Below are positions 6,260-13,698 of a DNA stretch of 24,889 bases, in pieces. Source of the DNA: JABMMZ01 sp044357345. Lineage in GTDB: Bacteria > Bacteroidota > Bacteroidia > NS11-12g > UBA955. Within the stretch, counting starts at the first letter, position 1, and every line of letters begins with the position of its first letter. The DNA is taken from contig JBIKPR010000039.1 in NCBI GenBank assembly GCA_044357345.1, positions 1 to 24,889 on the forward strand. Reading direction: 5' to 3'. The position numbers and the translations under genes were made by a program. The notes below the pieces were generated by a model. It saw only the letters and a program-made list of their open reading frames with translations, did not search any database and was not told the DNA's origin.

Positions 6260-8161
6260 TTATTTCACTTCTTCGAAAGACACGTCTTCGACATCAGCCC
6301 CGCCAGAATTGTTTGCGCTCTCATTGTTTGGAGCACCCTCTGTTTGGCCTGTCGCTTGTTGTGCATTGTATATGTCTTGGCTAGCAGCTTCCCATGCTTT
6401 GTTTAAAGCTTCAGAAGCTGAATCGCAAGCAGCGATGTCTTTGCTTTCATGTGCGGTCTTTAATTGAGCCAAAGCATCTTCAATGGTTTGCTTTTTATCT
6501 GCGGGTAGTTTATCTCCGTATTCTTTCAGATTTTTTTCTGAAGTGAACACTAGAGTGTCTGCAGCATTTAATTTTTCGATTTCTTCTTTTGCTCTTTTAT
6601 CGCTTTCAGCATTGGCTTCAGCCTCTTGCTTCATTTTTTCGATTTCTTCTTTGCTTAATCCGCTTGAACTTTCAATTCTGATTTTTTGTTCTTTGCCAGT
6701 TCCTTTGTCTTTAGCACTTACGTTTAAGATACCGTTGGCATCAATGTCGAATGTTACTTCAATTTGTGGAACACCTCTTTGTGCAGGTGGGATACCATCC
6801 AAGTTGAACATACCAATGGTTCTGTTGTCCTTAGCCAATGGGCGCTCACCTTGCAACACGTGCAATTGAACACTTGGTTGGTTATCTGCAGCTGTACTAA
6901 ATGTTTCGCTTTTCTTAGTAGGGATAGTGGTATTAGATTCAATCAATTTGGTCAATACACCACCGTAAGTTTCGATACCTAAGCTCAATGGTGTAACATC
7001 TAACAACAAGACATCTTTTACTTCTCCTGTTAATACACCACCTTGAATTGCAGCACCTACAGCAACTACTTCATCTGGGTTAACACCTTTGTTGGGCGCT
7101 TTTCCAAAGAATTTTTCTACTGCAGCTTGCACTGCTGGGATACGTGTGCTACCACCTACTAGAATAATTTCGTCAATATCACTGGTACTTAAGCCAGCAT
7201 TTTTAAGTGCTGAACGGCAAGGGTCTATGGTTCTTTGAACCAATGAATCTACCAATTGCTCAAATTTAGCTTTGCTTAATGTGCGCACTAAGTGTTTAGG
7301 TATACCGTCAACTGGCATAATGTATGGCAAGTTGATTTCGGTATTGTTGGTGCTCGACAATTCGATTTTTGCTTTTTCAGCAGCTTCTTTCAATCTTTGA
7401 AGAGCCATTGGATCTTTGCTTAAATCCAAACCACCGTTTTCGTCTTTGAATTCTTGTACCAACCAATCGATGATCTCTTGGTCAAAGTCATCACCACCCA
7501 AGTGGGTATCACCGTCGGTTGATTTTACTTCAAATACACCGTCACCTAATTCCAATACAGATACGTCATGCGTTCCACCACCACAGTCGAACACAACAAT
7601 TTTCATTTCCGTATTCTTTTTATCCATGCCATAAGCCAAGGCAGCAGCAGTAGGTTCGTTGATGATTCTGCGAACGGTTAATCCAGCAATTTCACCAGCC
7701 TCTTTAGTTGCTTGTCTTTGTGCATCGTTAAAATAAGCAGGCACTGTGATAACCGCTTCTTTAACCTCAGTTCCCAAATAGTCTTCAGCTGTTTTCTTCA
7801 TTTTTTGAAGAATCATTGCACTGATTTCTTGTGGGGTATATAATCTATCGTCAATTTTTACTCTTGGCGTGTTGTTGTCGCCTTTAACCACTTCATATGG
7901 AACTCTTCCAGCTTCCATTGTTACTTGGTCGAACGAGTTGCCCATAAATCTCTTAATTGAGAAAATGGTGTTTTTTGGGTTGGTAATCGCCTGACGTTTT
8001 GCAGGGTCACCAATTTTTCTTTCGCCATCTTTCATAAAACCTACTACAGATGGTGTTGTGCGTTTGCCTTCGCTGTTCGCGATTACAACTGGCTCGTTGC
8101 CTTCCATTACAGAAACACAACTGTTGGTTGTACCTAAATCTATTCCAATTATTTTGCTCAT
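6260..8161 (-). CDS. dnaK: Molecular chaperone DnaK (Hsp70)
   Basis: ATP-driven chaperone of 633 residues that binds exposed hydrophobic peptides with DnaJ and GrpE in the cytoplasm. The nucleotide-binding domain opens with IIGIDLGTTNSCVSV (4-18), followed by VITVPAYFND and IINEPTAAALAYG. The second phosphate loop reads DCGGGTHDVS (192-201) where most DnaKs have DLGGGTFDVS. The linker-like DVLLLDVTPLSLG leads into the substrate domain, and a helical lid ends in a Gly/Asn-rich stretch and the acidic tail VSFEEVK. No dnaJ or grpE is adjacent. It has its own promoter at 8201-8233, overlapped by an inverted repeat. It is separated by 188 bases from the lipoprotein gene upstream. Confidence 0.98.
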   Translation of the reverse strand: MSKIIGIDLGTTNSCVSVMEGNEPVVIANSEGKRTTPSVVGFMKDGERKIGDPAKRQAITNPKNTIFSIKRFMGNSFDQVTMEAGRVPYEVVKGDNNTPRVKIDDRLYTPQEISAMILQKMKKTAEDYLGTEVKEAVITVPAYFNDAQRQATKEAGEIAGLTVRRIINEPTAAALAYGMDKKNTEMKIVVFDCGGGTHDVSVLELGDGVFEVKSTDGDTHLGGDDFDQEIIDWLVQEFKDENGGLDLSKDPMALQRLKEAAEKAKIELSSTNNTEINLPYIMPVDGIPKHLVRTLSKAKFEQLVDSLVQRTIDPCRSALKNAGLSTSDIDEIILVGGSTRIPAVQAAVEKFFGKAPNKGVNPDEVVAVGAAIQGGVLTGEVKDVLLLDVTPLSLGIETYGGVLTKLIESNTTIPTKKSETFSTAADNQPSVQLHVLQGERPLAKDNRTIGMFNLDGIPPAQRGVPQIEVTFDIDANGILNVSAKDKGTGKEQKIRIESSSGLSKEEIEKMKQEAEANAESDKRAKEEIEKLNAADTLVFTSEKNLKEYGDKLPADKKQTIEDALAQLKTAHESKDIAACDSASEALNKAWEAASQDIYNAQQATGQTEGAPNNESANNSGGADVEDVSFEEVK

Positions 8162-8200
8162 AAAAATGTTATTTACTGTTTAGTAACATCTCTTTGTTTT

Positions 8201-8233
8201 CAAACCTAATGCCACAGCATAAAAACTGACAAA
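8201..8233 (-). promoter_or_regulatory. Predicted dnaK promoter (TTTG-N21-TAGGTTTG)
   Basis: On the minus strand TTTG (8233-8230), a 21-base spacer and TAGGTTTG (8208-8201) fit the phylum consensus. A leader of about 35 bases follows to the ATG at 8161. No CIRCE element and no sigma-32 type promoter is seen. Confidence 0.65.
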
Positions 8234-8248
8234 CAAGTAATTTTTGTC
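8228..8248. promoter_or_regulatory. Inverted repeat on the dnaK -33 element
   Basis: GACAAA (8228-8233), 9-base spacer, TTTGTC (8243-8248). The arm nearest dnaK contains the -33 TTTG. An operator is a reasonable inference; the motif is not one I can name. Confidence 0.4.
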
Positions 8249-8266
8249 TGTTATAGAGGAAATTTA

Positions 8267-8283
8267 TGACATAAAGCATGTCA
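8267..8283. promoter_or_regulatory. Second inverted repeat upstream of dnaK
   Basis: TGACAT (8267-8272), spacer AAAGC, ATGTCA (8278-8283), a perfect 6-base dyad about 18 bases upstream of the first one. It shares TGACA/TGTCA-like half-sites with the repeat at 8228-8248. It might alternatively be a weak hairpin after the lipoprotein gene, but it lacks a T-run. The rest of the 188-base gap 8162-8349 shows nothing else. Confidence 0.35.
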
Positions 8284-8349
8284 AAAAGTCGTAATGGAAG
8301 GATTTCTTAGCTTGGAAAGTTTGCCAGTAAATGAAAGATTGGTTTTGGT

Positions 8350-9342
8350 TTATTTTACAAAGCCCAAGACTTTGTACTCTGCAGTCCCAACAATAACATT
8401 TTTGGTGGTTTCAGATATGGACACCTCATCGATATAGTAGGTGTTTCTTGAGGCGAAAATGCCGATACCATTGCTAACATTGGTGTATTCACTTTGCTTT
8501 TGAACAATACCAATGGACGGTGTAGACGCTTGAATGTAATTGTCAAGTTCCAAATTACCGCTTACCAATTCGAAAGCACAAGTCTTAAATTTGCGGATAA
8601 CATTGGGATTCACTGGGATATTGCCCAATAATTGGTCGTAAAACATAATGCCAGAAACTCTCTGGAAAACAAACTCATTGCCTAGGTCGCTAATGGTTCG
8701 GTAGCTTCTTAAGATTTTCCAAGCGATGGTTTTGTCGGTTTTTTTGCTGGTATCAAACTTATCTATTTCCGTGTAGTTGAAATGGAAATAGGCATCGTAA
8801 ATTTTACCTTTTTTAGGTGCTTGAAATTGAATCTGTATGGAACTGGTGGTTTGTATGGAAATAATTCTTTGGGCTGGCGAAACTGGATAAGCCACAAAGG
8901 GAGTATTTACTATATTCGTTTTTGCAATCACTTTTTTACCTGATTGAGGCAGGGTCATTTCAAACTGATATTTATACGTGTTGTAAATTCTTTGGTTGGT
9001 AACGTATATGTAGTTGGGTGAATTGGCAAAGTAACCACTGTCTTTTAAGGCAATATTGGCTTTTTGTAGAAGAATACGTCTGCCAGTTTCCAATTCTACA
9101 ATTTCAGGTTTTATGGAGTCAAAGTACAAGGAGTCGGCAATTTTTGCCACATCGCTGGCTTTGGCATTTGGATTCACAAAAACTTTGTTAATTTTTATGA
9201 ATTGCCAGGTTTGGTTTGGGTCTAATAGGCAATAGACCGAAGCATTTTCTTCGTAATTAGCAAGTACGTCAAGGTCGTTAGAACACGCATTTAATAGGAA
9301 AACACAGAGTAAAGGGAATAAATATCGAAAACAAGGTCTCAT
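8350..9342 (-). CDS. Putative lipoprotein, unknown function (DUF4249-like architecture)
   Basis: A 330-residue protein beginning with a signal peptide and lipobox-like LNAC (Cys20) followed by SND, so it is probably a lipoprotein of the envelope. The mature part is rich in beta-strand-like segments with aromatic and Thr/Ile residues, without obvious catalytic motifs. Near the start, ENASVYCLLDPNQTWQFIKINKVF resembles the opening of DUF4249-type Bacteroidota lipoproteins (a strand describing 'value, result, bound'), but I cannot confirm the family. It has no membrane helix after the signal. It is transcribed divergently from the coiled-coil gene across a short gap and lies upstream of dnaK on the same strand. 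No strong promoter was identified for it. Confidence 0.75.
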   Translation of the reverse strand: MRPCFRYLFPLLCVFLLNACSNDLDVLANYEENASVYCLLDPNQTWQFIKINKVFVNPNAKASDVAKIADSLYFDSIKPEIVELETGRRILLQKANIALKDSGYFANSPNYIYVTNQRIYNTYKYQFEMTLPQSGKKVIAKTNIVNTPFVAYPVSPAQRIISIQTTSSIQIQFQAPKKGKIYDAYFHFNYTEIDKFDTSKKTDKTIAWKILRSYRTISDLGNEFVFQRVSGIMFYDQLLGNIPVNPNVIRKFKTCAFELVSGNLELDNYIQASTPSIGIVQKQSEYTNVSNGIGIFASRNTYYIDEVSISETTKNVIVGTAEYKVLGFVK

Positions 9343-9357
9343 TTACGTAATTTGTAT

Positions 9358-9365
9358 TAATTTTG
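9358..9365 (+). promoter_or_regulatory. Predicted -7 element of the coiled-coil protein operon (TAATTTTG)
   Basis: TAATTTTG is a perfect TAnnTTTG match. Transcription would begin about 9371, which makes the ATG at 9374 almost leaderless and supports the downstream ATG at 9389. A clear -33 TTTG is not seen. Confidence 0.5.
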
Positions 9366-9388
9366 CCTTTTTAATGGCCAATGCAAAG

Positions 9389-10756
9389 ATGAAGAAATTA
9401 ATTGTAATTTGGGTGCTTAGTTGCGGATTTTTTGCGCAGGCTCAAGAGGTCAATAAAGATTTTACCAAATTATTGCTCAACGATCAATTTGATCAAGCAG
9501 ATAAAAATTGGAACAGCACGTTTAATGCCGATAATCTTTTTATTGCCCAAAATGGTTTTTTTGAATTGTACCGCAAATCGAATAAATCAGGTTATTATTT
9601 GTTCCCTAATAAGTCTGAAGAATACACTGCCTTTCAAGTAGAAGCGGGCTTGGTATTCGCCGAACACAGCAATGGAAAACAAAGTGCTGGTGTTTTGTTG
9701 ATGGCCAACTCGGAAACGGGTGGCGGTTTGTTGGTAGAAATCAACCAAAAGAAACAGTATAGAGTTGTTCGTGTTTACAAAGACAAACAGGTTCCGTTAA
9801 ATGCAAGTGGTGATGGATGGCAAAAAGCCAGTGCGGCCATTACCAAAAATGAAAATCAAATCACCATAAAGACCTACGACAAGGTATACGACCTATACAT
9901 TAATGGCATCTTTGTGCAAACCTTTACTGATATTGAATTGAACAAAGGCAAGATTGGTATTTACATTGGACCAGACAGCAAAGTGAAATTTGATTACCTT
10001 AAAGTATTAGGTGAGGATAAAACAGAATTATTGAACCTTGAAATTAAAGATGCAAAAGGCGAAGAGCAGGCCTTTACGCAAATCATTTTAAAATTGAAAG
10101 AGCAGATTAACAAGCGTGATAAGGACATTGACGATTATAAAACCAAATTAAAACTTTGTGAATCGGGTGGATTTGGAAAAGCAGGAAGCGACACCGCAGC
10201 CAATAATTTAAAAAACCGTTTGTTGGCGAAAGTGACCGTTTTGGGGGAAGAAAACAACGACCTTCAAATAAAAGTAATGGGCATGGAGGAAGAGATTAAG
10301 GCTTTGAATGACTTTAAAACGGGGGTTGAGAAAGGCAACGATGGCGACATTGTTATCAACCTAACCAATATGGTGAGCAACCAAAAAGCCAATTTGGATG
10401 CTTTAGAAAAAACAAACAAAGCATTAAATGAAGAGAACAACAGTTTGTTTATGGAGACCAAAGATTTAACCAAGGCTTTAGACCGTGCGACAAACGAAAT
10501 TACCATACTAAAAGCCAATCAAGTTGTTTACCAAAGTGAAATAGACAGTTTGAAAAAACAAATATTAATCTTGAAAGATTCTATTGTGAAAAAGCAAATA
10601 GAGCTTAATGGTAAAAATGGTTTACCCGAAAAAGAATTGACTGAAGATGAAAAGCTTCAGCTAATGATAGAAAAAGAGCGCGAAGAACGCCGCAAACGCA
10701 GGGAAGAAGAAGAGCGCAAACGCAAAGAAGCGGAGCAAAACAACGGCAACGGTTAA
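9389..10756 (+). CDS. Exported LamG/ConA-like domain protein with long coiled coil
   Basis: From ATG 9389 the protein starts with a classic Sec signal (MKKLIVIWVLSCGFFAQAQ). A beta-rich region of ~180 residues follows (about 25-205). It has the look of a concanavalin A-like jelly roll as in LamG or DUF1080 proteins: a DQFDQADKNW opening, YDLYINGIFVQTF and GKIGIYIGPDSKVKFDYLKV near its end. Residues ~210-425 are heptad-like and charged, predicted coiled coil. The tail is an extreme Glu/Arg/Lys stretch ending in Asn/Gly. Location is probably periplasm or envelope, perhaps as a scaffold or binding protein; no enzyme residues are evident. An in-frame ATG at 9374 would add five residues before the signal. 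The stop overlaps the next ATG by one base (TAATG). Confidence 0.85.
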   Translation: MKKLIVIWVLSCGFFAQAQEVNKDFTKLLLNDQFDQADKNWNSTFNADNLFIAQNGFFELYRKSNKSGYYLFPNKSEEYTAFQVEAGLVFAEHSNGKQSAGVLLMANSETGGGLLVEINQKKQYRVVRVYKDKQVPLNASGDGWQKASAAITKNENQITIKTYDKVYDLYINGIFVQTFTDIELNKGKIGIYIGPDSKVKFDYLKVLGEDKTELLNLEIKDAKGEEQAFTQIILKLKEQINKRDKDIDDYKTKLKLCESGGFGKAGSDTAANNLKNRLLAKVTVLGEENNDLQIKVMGMEEEIKALNDFKTGVEKGNDGDIVINLTNMVSNQKANLDALEKTNKALNEENNSLFMETKDLTKALDRATNEITILKANQVVYQSEIDSLKKQILILKDSIVKKQIELNGKNGLPEKELTEDEKLQLMIEKEREERRKRREEEERKRKEAEQNNGNG

Positions 10757-11133
10757 TGCGCATTGTCAGTCCTTTAATTCTCTCTATTCTCACCCTAAAC
10801 AATAAAAATGTATTGGCTATGGCTCTTTGGCCTTTTGTGGTATACAAGGACAAAAAGACCAGCGAGAATACCGTGATTCAAAACCACGAAAAAATCCACC
10901 ACAGGCAACAAATCGAACTCTTGATTCTTCCATTTTATATCTGGTATTTCATTGAATATTGGGTGGGTATGTTTAAGTGTAAATTCAAGCATGAAATAGC
11001 GTACCGAAACATCAGTTTTGAAATGGAGGCTTATGATCAAGAAAGAAATAAGGACTACTTAAAACACAGGCCCTATTTTTCTAATTGGAAATATTTTAAA
11101 CTTAAAATCAAAAAAAATGCCGAACGTAAATAA
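10756..11133 (+). CDS. Small membrane-associated HExxH protein, putative zinc peptidase-like
   Basis: A 125-residue basic protein. It contains HEKIH (His44, Glu45, His48), the zincin zinc-binding signature, in the context QNHEKIHHRQQIE. It is followed by a hydrophobic segment LLILPFYIWYFIEYWVGMF (about 55-73) likely to be a membrane helix. Some 40 residues after the HExxH comes FEMEAYDQE (Glu89/Glu91), a plausible third zinc ligand as in gluzincins. This is the minimum needed for a metallopeptidase active site, but the protein is unusually short. I know such proteins in Bacteroidota only as hypothetical. It overlaps the coiled-coil gene by 1 base and the acetyltransferase gene by 17 bases, so the three are translated from one mRNA. 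Peptidase activity is inference. Confidence 0.75.
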   Translation: MRIVSPLILSILTLNNKNVLAMALWPFVVYKDKKTSENTVIQNHEKIHHRQQIELLILPFYIWYFIEYWVGMFKCKFKHEIAYRNISFEMEAYDQERNKDYLKHRPYFSNWKYFKLKIKKNAERK

Positions 11134-11539
11134 AATTAAAAATAAGGAAGATCTTGAAAAGGCATTTGCCGTGAGATACCGTGTTTTTGTGGTAGAACAA
11201 ATGGTCGATTCGAGTGAGGAGTATGATGACGATGACCATCAATGCACTCATTTTTTAGCCACTTCTGATGGTGTAGCATGTGGAACCGCACGTTGGCGTT
11301 TCAAAGAAAAAGGCATTATCAAATTGGAGCGTTTTGCCGTTGATGCAAAATACAGAAAGACTGGGGTAGGCGCTGCCCTTGTTAAAGCGGTAGTGGCCGA
11401 CTTACCTTATGCTGAAAAAGTAATGATGCACGCGCAAATTCATGCCATTCCGTTTTATGAAAAACTTGGTTTTGTGGCCTATGGTCCAGAATTTGACGAG
11501 GCAGGTATTAGACATTTCGCTATGAAATTGGTCTTATAA
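11117..11539 (+). CDS. GNAT family N-acetyltransferase (YjcF/ElaA-like)
   Basis: Transfers an acetyl group from acetyl-CoA to an amine; the substrate is unknown. At 140 residues it is one GNAT domain. The N-terminal AFAVRYRVFVVEQ is the ElaA/YjcF-type opening. Motif A reads LERFAVDAKYRKTGVGAAL, containing the R/Q-x-x-G-x-G/A pyrophosphate loop. HAQIHAIPFYEKLGFVAYG is the motif B region with the FYEKLGF hallmark. An acidic stretch (EEYDDDDHQCTHFLA) lies near residue 40, as in this subfamily. The ATG is inside the preceding gene (17-base overlap). It appears to be the last gene of this operon; a 76-base gap containing a new promoter follows. Confidence 0.9.
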   Translation: MPNVNKIKNKEDLEKAFAVRYRVFVVEQMVDSSEEYDDDDHQCTHFLATSDGVACGTARWRFKEKGIIKLERFAVDAKYRKTGVGAALVKAVVADLPYAEKVMMHAQIHAIPFYEKLGFVAYGPEFDEAGIRHFAMKLVL

Positions 11540-11588
11540 GAAAAGTAATTCTCTGTTACTTTGCCTTCAAATACCCAATAATTTTATT

Positions 11589-11596
11589 TAATTTCG
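11589..11596 (+). promoter_or_regulatory. Possible promoter of fabG (TAATTTCG)
   Basis: TAATTTCG is one base from TAnnTTTG and lies 19 bases before the ATG at 11616. A second imperfect candidate, TTACTTTG, is at 11556-11563. Either would start fabG independently of the GNAT operon. Confidence 0.4.
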
Positions 11597-11615
11597 CCCC
11601 TAAATCAAATTGTAT

Positions 11616-12359
11616 ATGTTAAAAGGAAAAACATCACTGATTACAGGTGCAAGCAGAGGAATCGGCAAAGGAATTGCTGAAGTATTTGCTAAAAATGGTT
11701 CAAACATTGCCTTTACTTTTGCGAGTTCTGTTGAAAAAGCAAAAGCTTTCGAAGAAGAATTATCTGCTAAATACGGCGTAAAGGTAAAAGGTTACCAAAG
11801 CGATGCCTCAGATTACAATGCGGCTATGGCGCTTGCTGATCAAGTTGTTGCTGATTTTGGCAGTATAGATGTTTTAATTAACAATGCTGGAATTACCCGC
11901 GACACACTTTTAATGCGTATGTCTGAAGAGCAATGGGACGAGGTAATTAATACCAATTTGAAATCAACTTTCAATTTAACCAAGGCTTGTTTAAAGACTT
12001 TCTTAAAAAACAGAGCTGGAAGTATCATCAATATGTCTTCAATTGTAGGATTAACTGGCAATGCTGGACAATCGAACTATGCTGCGTCTAAAGCCGGTAT
12101 GATTGGCTTTACCAAATCGATGGCAAAAGAACTTGGCAGTAGAAATGTGCGTTGCAATGCCATTGCTCCAGGTTTTATTGAAACCGAAATGACCGCAAGT
12201 TTAGATGCAGACGTTAAAAAACAATGGATAGACACCATTCCATTAAAGCGCGGTGGTTCTACCGATGATGTTGCAAATGCTTGTTTGTTCCTAGCTTCTG
12301 ATATGAGTACCTATATTACCGGTCAAACCATAAATGTTTGCGGTGGTATGGTTATTTAA
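11616..12359 (+). CDS. fabG: 3-oxoacyl-[acyl-carrier-protein] reductase
   Basis: NADPH-dependent reductase of the fatty-acid elongation cycle, converting 3-oxoacyl-ACP to 3-hydroxyacyl-ACP in the cytoplasm. It is a 247-residue classical short-chain dehydrogenase: cofactor loop TGASRGIG (10-17), NNAG (89-92), and catalytic Asn114, Ser142, Tyr155 and Lys159 in NYAASKAG. IAPGFIETEMT and the C-terminal GQTINVCGGM are typical of FabG. The length is exactly that of the family when ATG 11616 is used; a TTG at 11610 would add two residues and is less likely. No other fab genes are adjacent. tatC follows after 36 bases on the same strand. Confidence 0.95.
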   Translation: MLKGKTSLITGASRGIGKGIAEVFAKNGSNIAFTFASSVEKAKAFEEELSAKYGVKVKGYQSDASDYNAAMALADQVVADFGSIDVLINNAGITRDTLLMRMSEEQWDEVINTNLKSTFNLTKACLKTFLKNRAGSIINMSSIVGLTGNAGQSNYAASKAGMIGFTKSMAKELGSRNVRCNAIAPGFIETEMTASLDADVKKQWIDTIPLKRGGSTDDVANACLFLASDMSTYITGQTINVCGGMVI

Positions 12360-12395
12360 GCCTTTAAAATTTATATATAAAAAATACACGCATCA

Positions 12396-13229
12396 ATGGC
12401 ATTAGACCAGGAGCAGGAACATTCGGAAGATAAGGAAATGTCATTTTTTGACCACATCGAAACCTTGCGCAAGCATTTGTTTCGCAGTGCGGTATCAGTA
12501 GCACTTTTTACCATTGTTGGTTTTGTATACATTGAGTATATTTTTGATCAAATTATTTTAGGCCCGCTCAAAAGCGATTTTATCTCCTATAGATTGCTGT
12601 GTGATTTGTCGCATTACTTGTACGGGAATGACCAATTTTGTATCAAAAATTTAGACATTGTTTTGGTGAATTTGGAAATGTCTGGTCAGTTTATGATTTC
12701 ATTTCGCTTGGCTTTTCTTGCAGGTATTATATTGTCAATGCCTTATTTGGTGTGGCAGTTGTGGAAGTTTTTAAGACCGGCCTTAACCCTAAGAGAACGC
12801 GCTAAAACTAGAGGATTTACTTTTTACACCACCTTTTTATTTATGGCAGGTGTGTGTTTTGGTTACTTTGTGTTGTGTCCTATTTCAGTTAATTTCTTGA
12901 GCAACTACACCTTGAGTTCCATGATCGAAAACAAGTACACAGTTTCGAGCATCGTGTCGTTTTTAAGTTTAATTGTATTGGGCACAGGACTCATATTCGA
13001 ATTGCCAATAGTGATGTATTTCTTGGCGAGAATTGGCATTATTTCATCCGAGTTTTTAAAGAAATACCGCAAACATTCATTTGTGGTAATCCTTATAGTG
13101 GCTGCTATTGCCACACCTCCTGATGTGGTGAGTCAAATTACCTTAACTGTTCCCTTGTATTCACTATTTGAATTGGGAATCGTTATTGTTAAGCGCGTAG
13201 AGAAACAAAAAGAAAGCGACAATGCATAA
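12396..13229 (+). CDS. tatC: Sec-independent protein translocase subunit TatC
   Basis: Core receptor of the twin-arginine translocation system, which exports folded proteins with RR signal peptides across the cytoplasmic membrane. The 277-residue protein has the family start FFDHIETLRKHLFRS (about 17-31), six hydrophobic segments, and the conserved LWKFLRPALTLRER after the second helix. It also has GLIFELPIVMYFLARIGI and the C-terminal AIATPPDVVSQ. The first 15 residues are acidic, and there is a longer periplasmic loop 1 (about 55-90) with several Cys. No tatA or tatB is in the window. Its 3' end overlaps rpiB by 8 bases, so the two are co-translated. Confidence 0.95.
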   Translation: MALDQEQEHSEDKEMSFFDHIETLRKHLFRSAVSVALFTIVGFVYIEYIFDQIILGPLKSDFISYRLLCDLSHYLYGNDQFCIKNLDIVLVNLEMSGQFMISFRLAFLAGIILSMPYLVWQLWKFLRPALTLRERAKTRGFTFYTTFLFMAGVCFGYFVLCPISVNFLSNYTLSSMIENKYTVSSIVSFLSLIVLGTGLIFELPIVMYFLARIGIISSEFLKKYRKHSFVVILIVAAIATPPDVVSQITLTVPLYSLFELGIVIVKRVEKQKESDNA

Positions 13230-13662
13230 ATCTATCAATATTCAAATCGGTTCTGACCACGCGGGTGTAGAACTTAAAGCAAGTATCAAATCTTACCTTG
13301 AAACACTAGGTTATTCAGTACAAGATTTCGGTACCCACAACGCCGATTCTATGGACTATCCAGATGTTGCCCACCCAGTAGCCAATGCGGTACTTAATGA
13401 TGCCAATTCTTTGGGTATATTAATTTGTGGTAGTGGCAATGGAGTTTGTTTAACTGCTAACAAACACCAAGGTATTCGCGCGGCTTTGTGCTGGTTGCCT
13501 GAGCTAGGTGCTTTGGCCCGACAACACAACAATGCCAATATCTTATGCTTGCCAGCCCGTTTTATTTCTGAGCAAACCGCTAAAGAAATTGTAGACGCAT
13601 ACTTAAACGCCGAGTTTGAAGGTGGAAGACACCAAAACAGGGTGGGTAAGGTGGATTGCTAA
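13222..13662 (+). CDS. rpiB: Ribose-5-phosphate isomerase B
   Basis: Interconverts ribose 5-phosphate and ribulose 5-phosphate in the pentose phosphate pathway. The 146-residue protein matches the RpiB/LacAB family: IGSDHAG (9-15) with the phosphate-binding Asp12-His13, and MDYPDVAHPVA. The catalytic Cys69 is in ICGSGNGV, where most family members have CGTGIG, a variation common in Bacteroidota. QHNNANILCLPAR and the C-terminal EFEGGRHQNRVGK are also family motifs. The ATG lies within the end of tatC (8-base overlap). It is convergent with the rhomboid gene, 24 bases away. Confidence 0.95.
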   Translation: MHKSINIQIGSDHAGVELKASIKSYLETLGYSVQDFGTHNADSMDYPDVAHPVANAVLNDANSLGILICGSGNGVCLTANKHQGIRAALCWLPELGALARQHNNANILCLPARFISEQTAKEIVDAYLNAEFEGGRHQNRVGKVDC

Positions 13663-13676
13663 GACACTTATAAATT

Positions 13677-13698
13677 CATTTTTGTATTACCAAAAATG
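13677..13698. terminator. Possible weak bidirectional hairpin between rpiB and the rhomboid gene
   Basis: A perfect 8-base dyad, CATTTTTG (13677-13684) and CAAAAATG (13691-13698), with a 6-base loop that contains the stop codon of the rhomboid gene. It is AT-rich and lacks a separate T-run, so termination would be inefficient, but it is the only candidate between these convergent genes. Confidence 0.35.

Noticed and set aside
6483..6869. Plus-strand open frame antisense to dnaK (128 codons)
   Set aside because: It mirrors the strongly conserved dnaK coding sequence, has no promoter and its translation shows no protein-like motif.
10675..10740. Repetitive GAAGA/CGC-rich tract resembling a short tandem repeat
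   Set aside because: It encodes the Glu/Arg/Lys tail of the coiled-coil protein; repetition follows from amino-acid composition.
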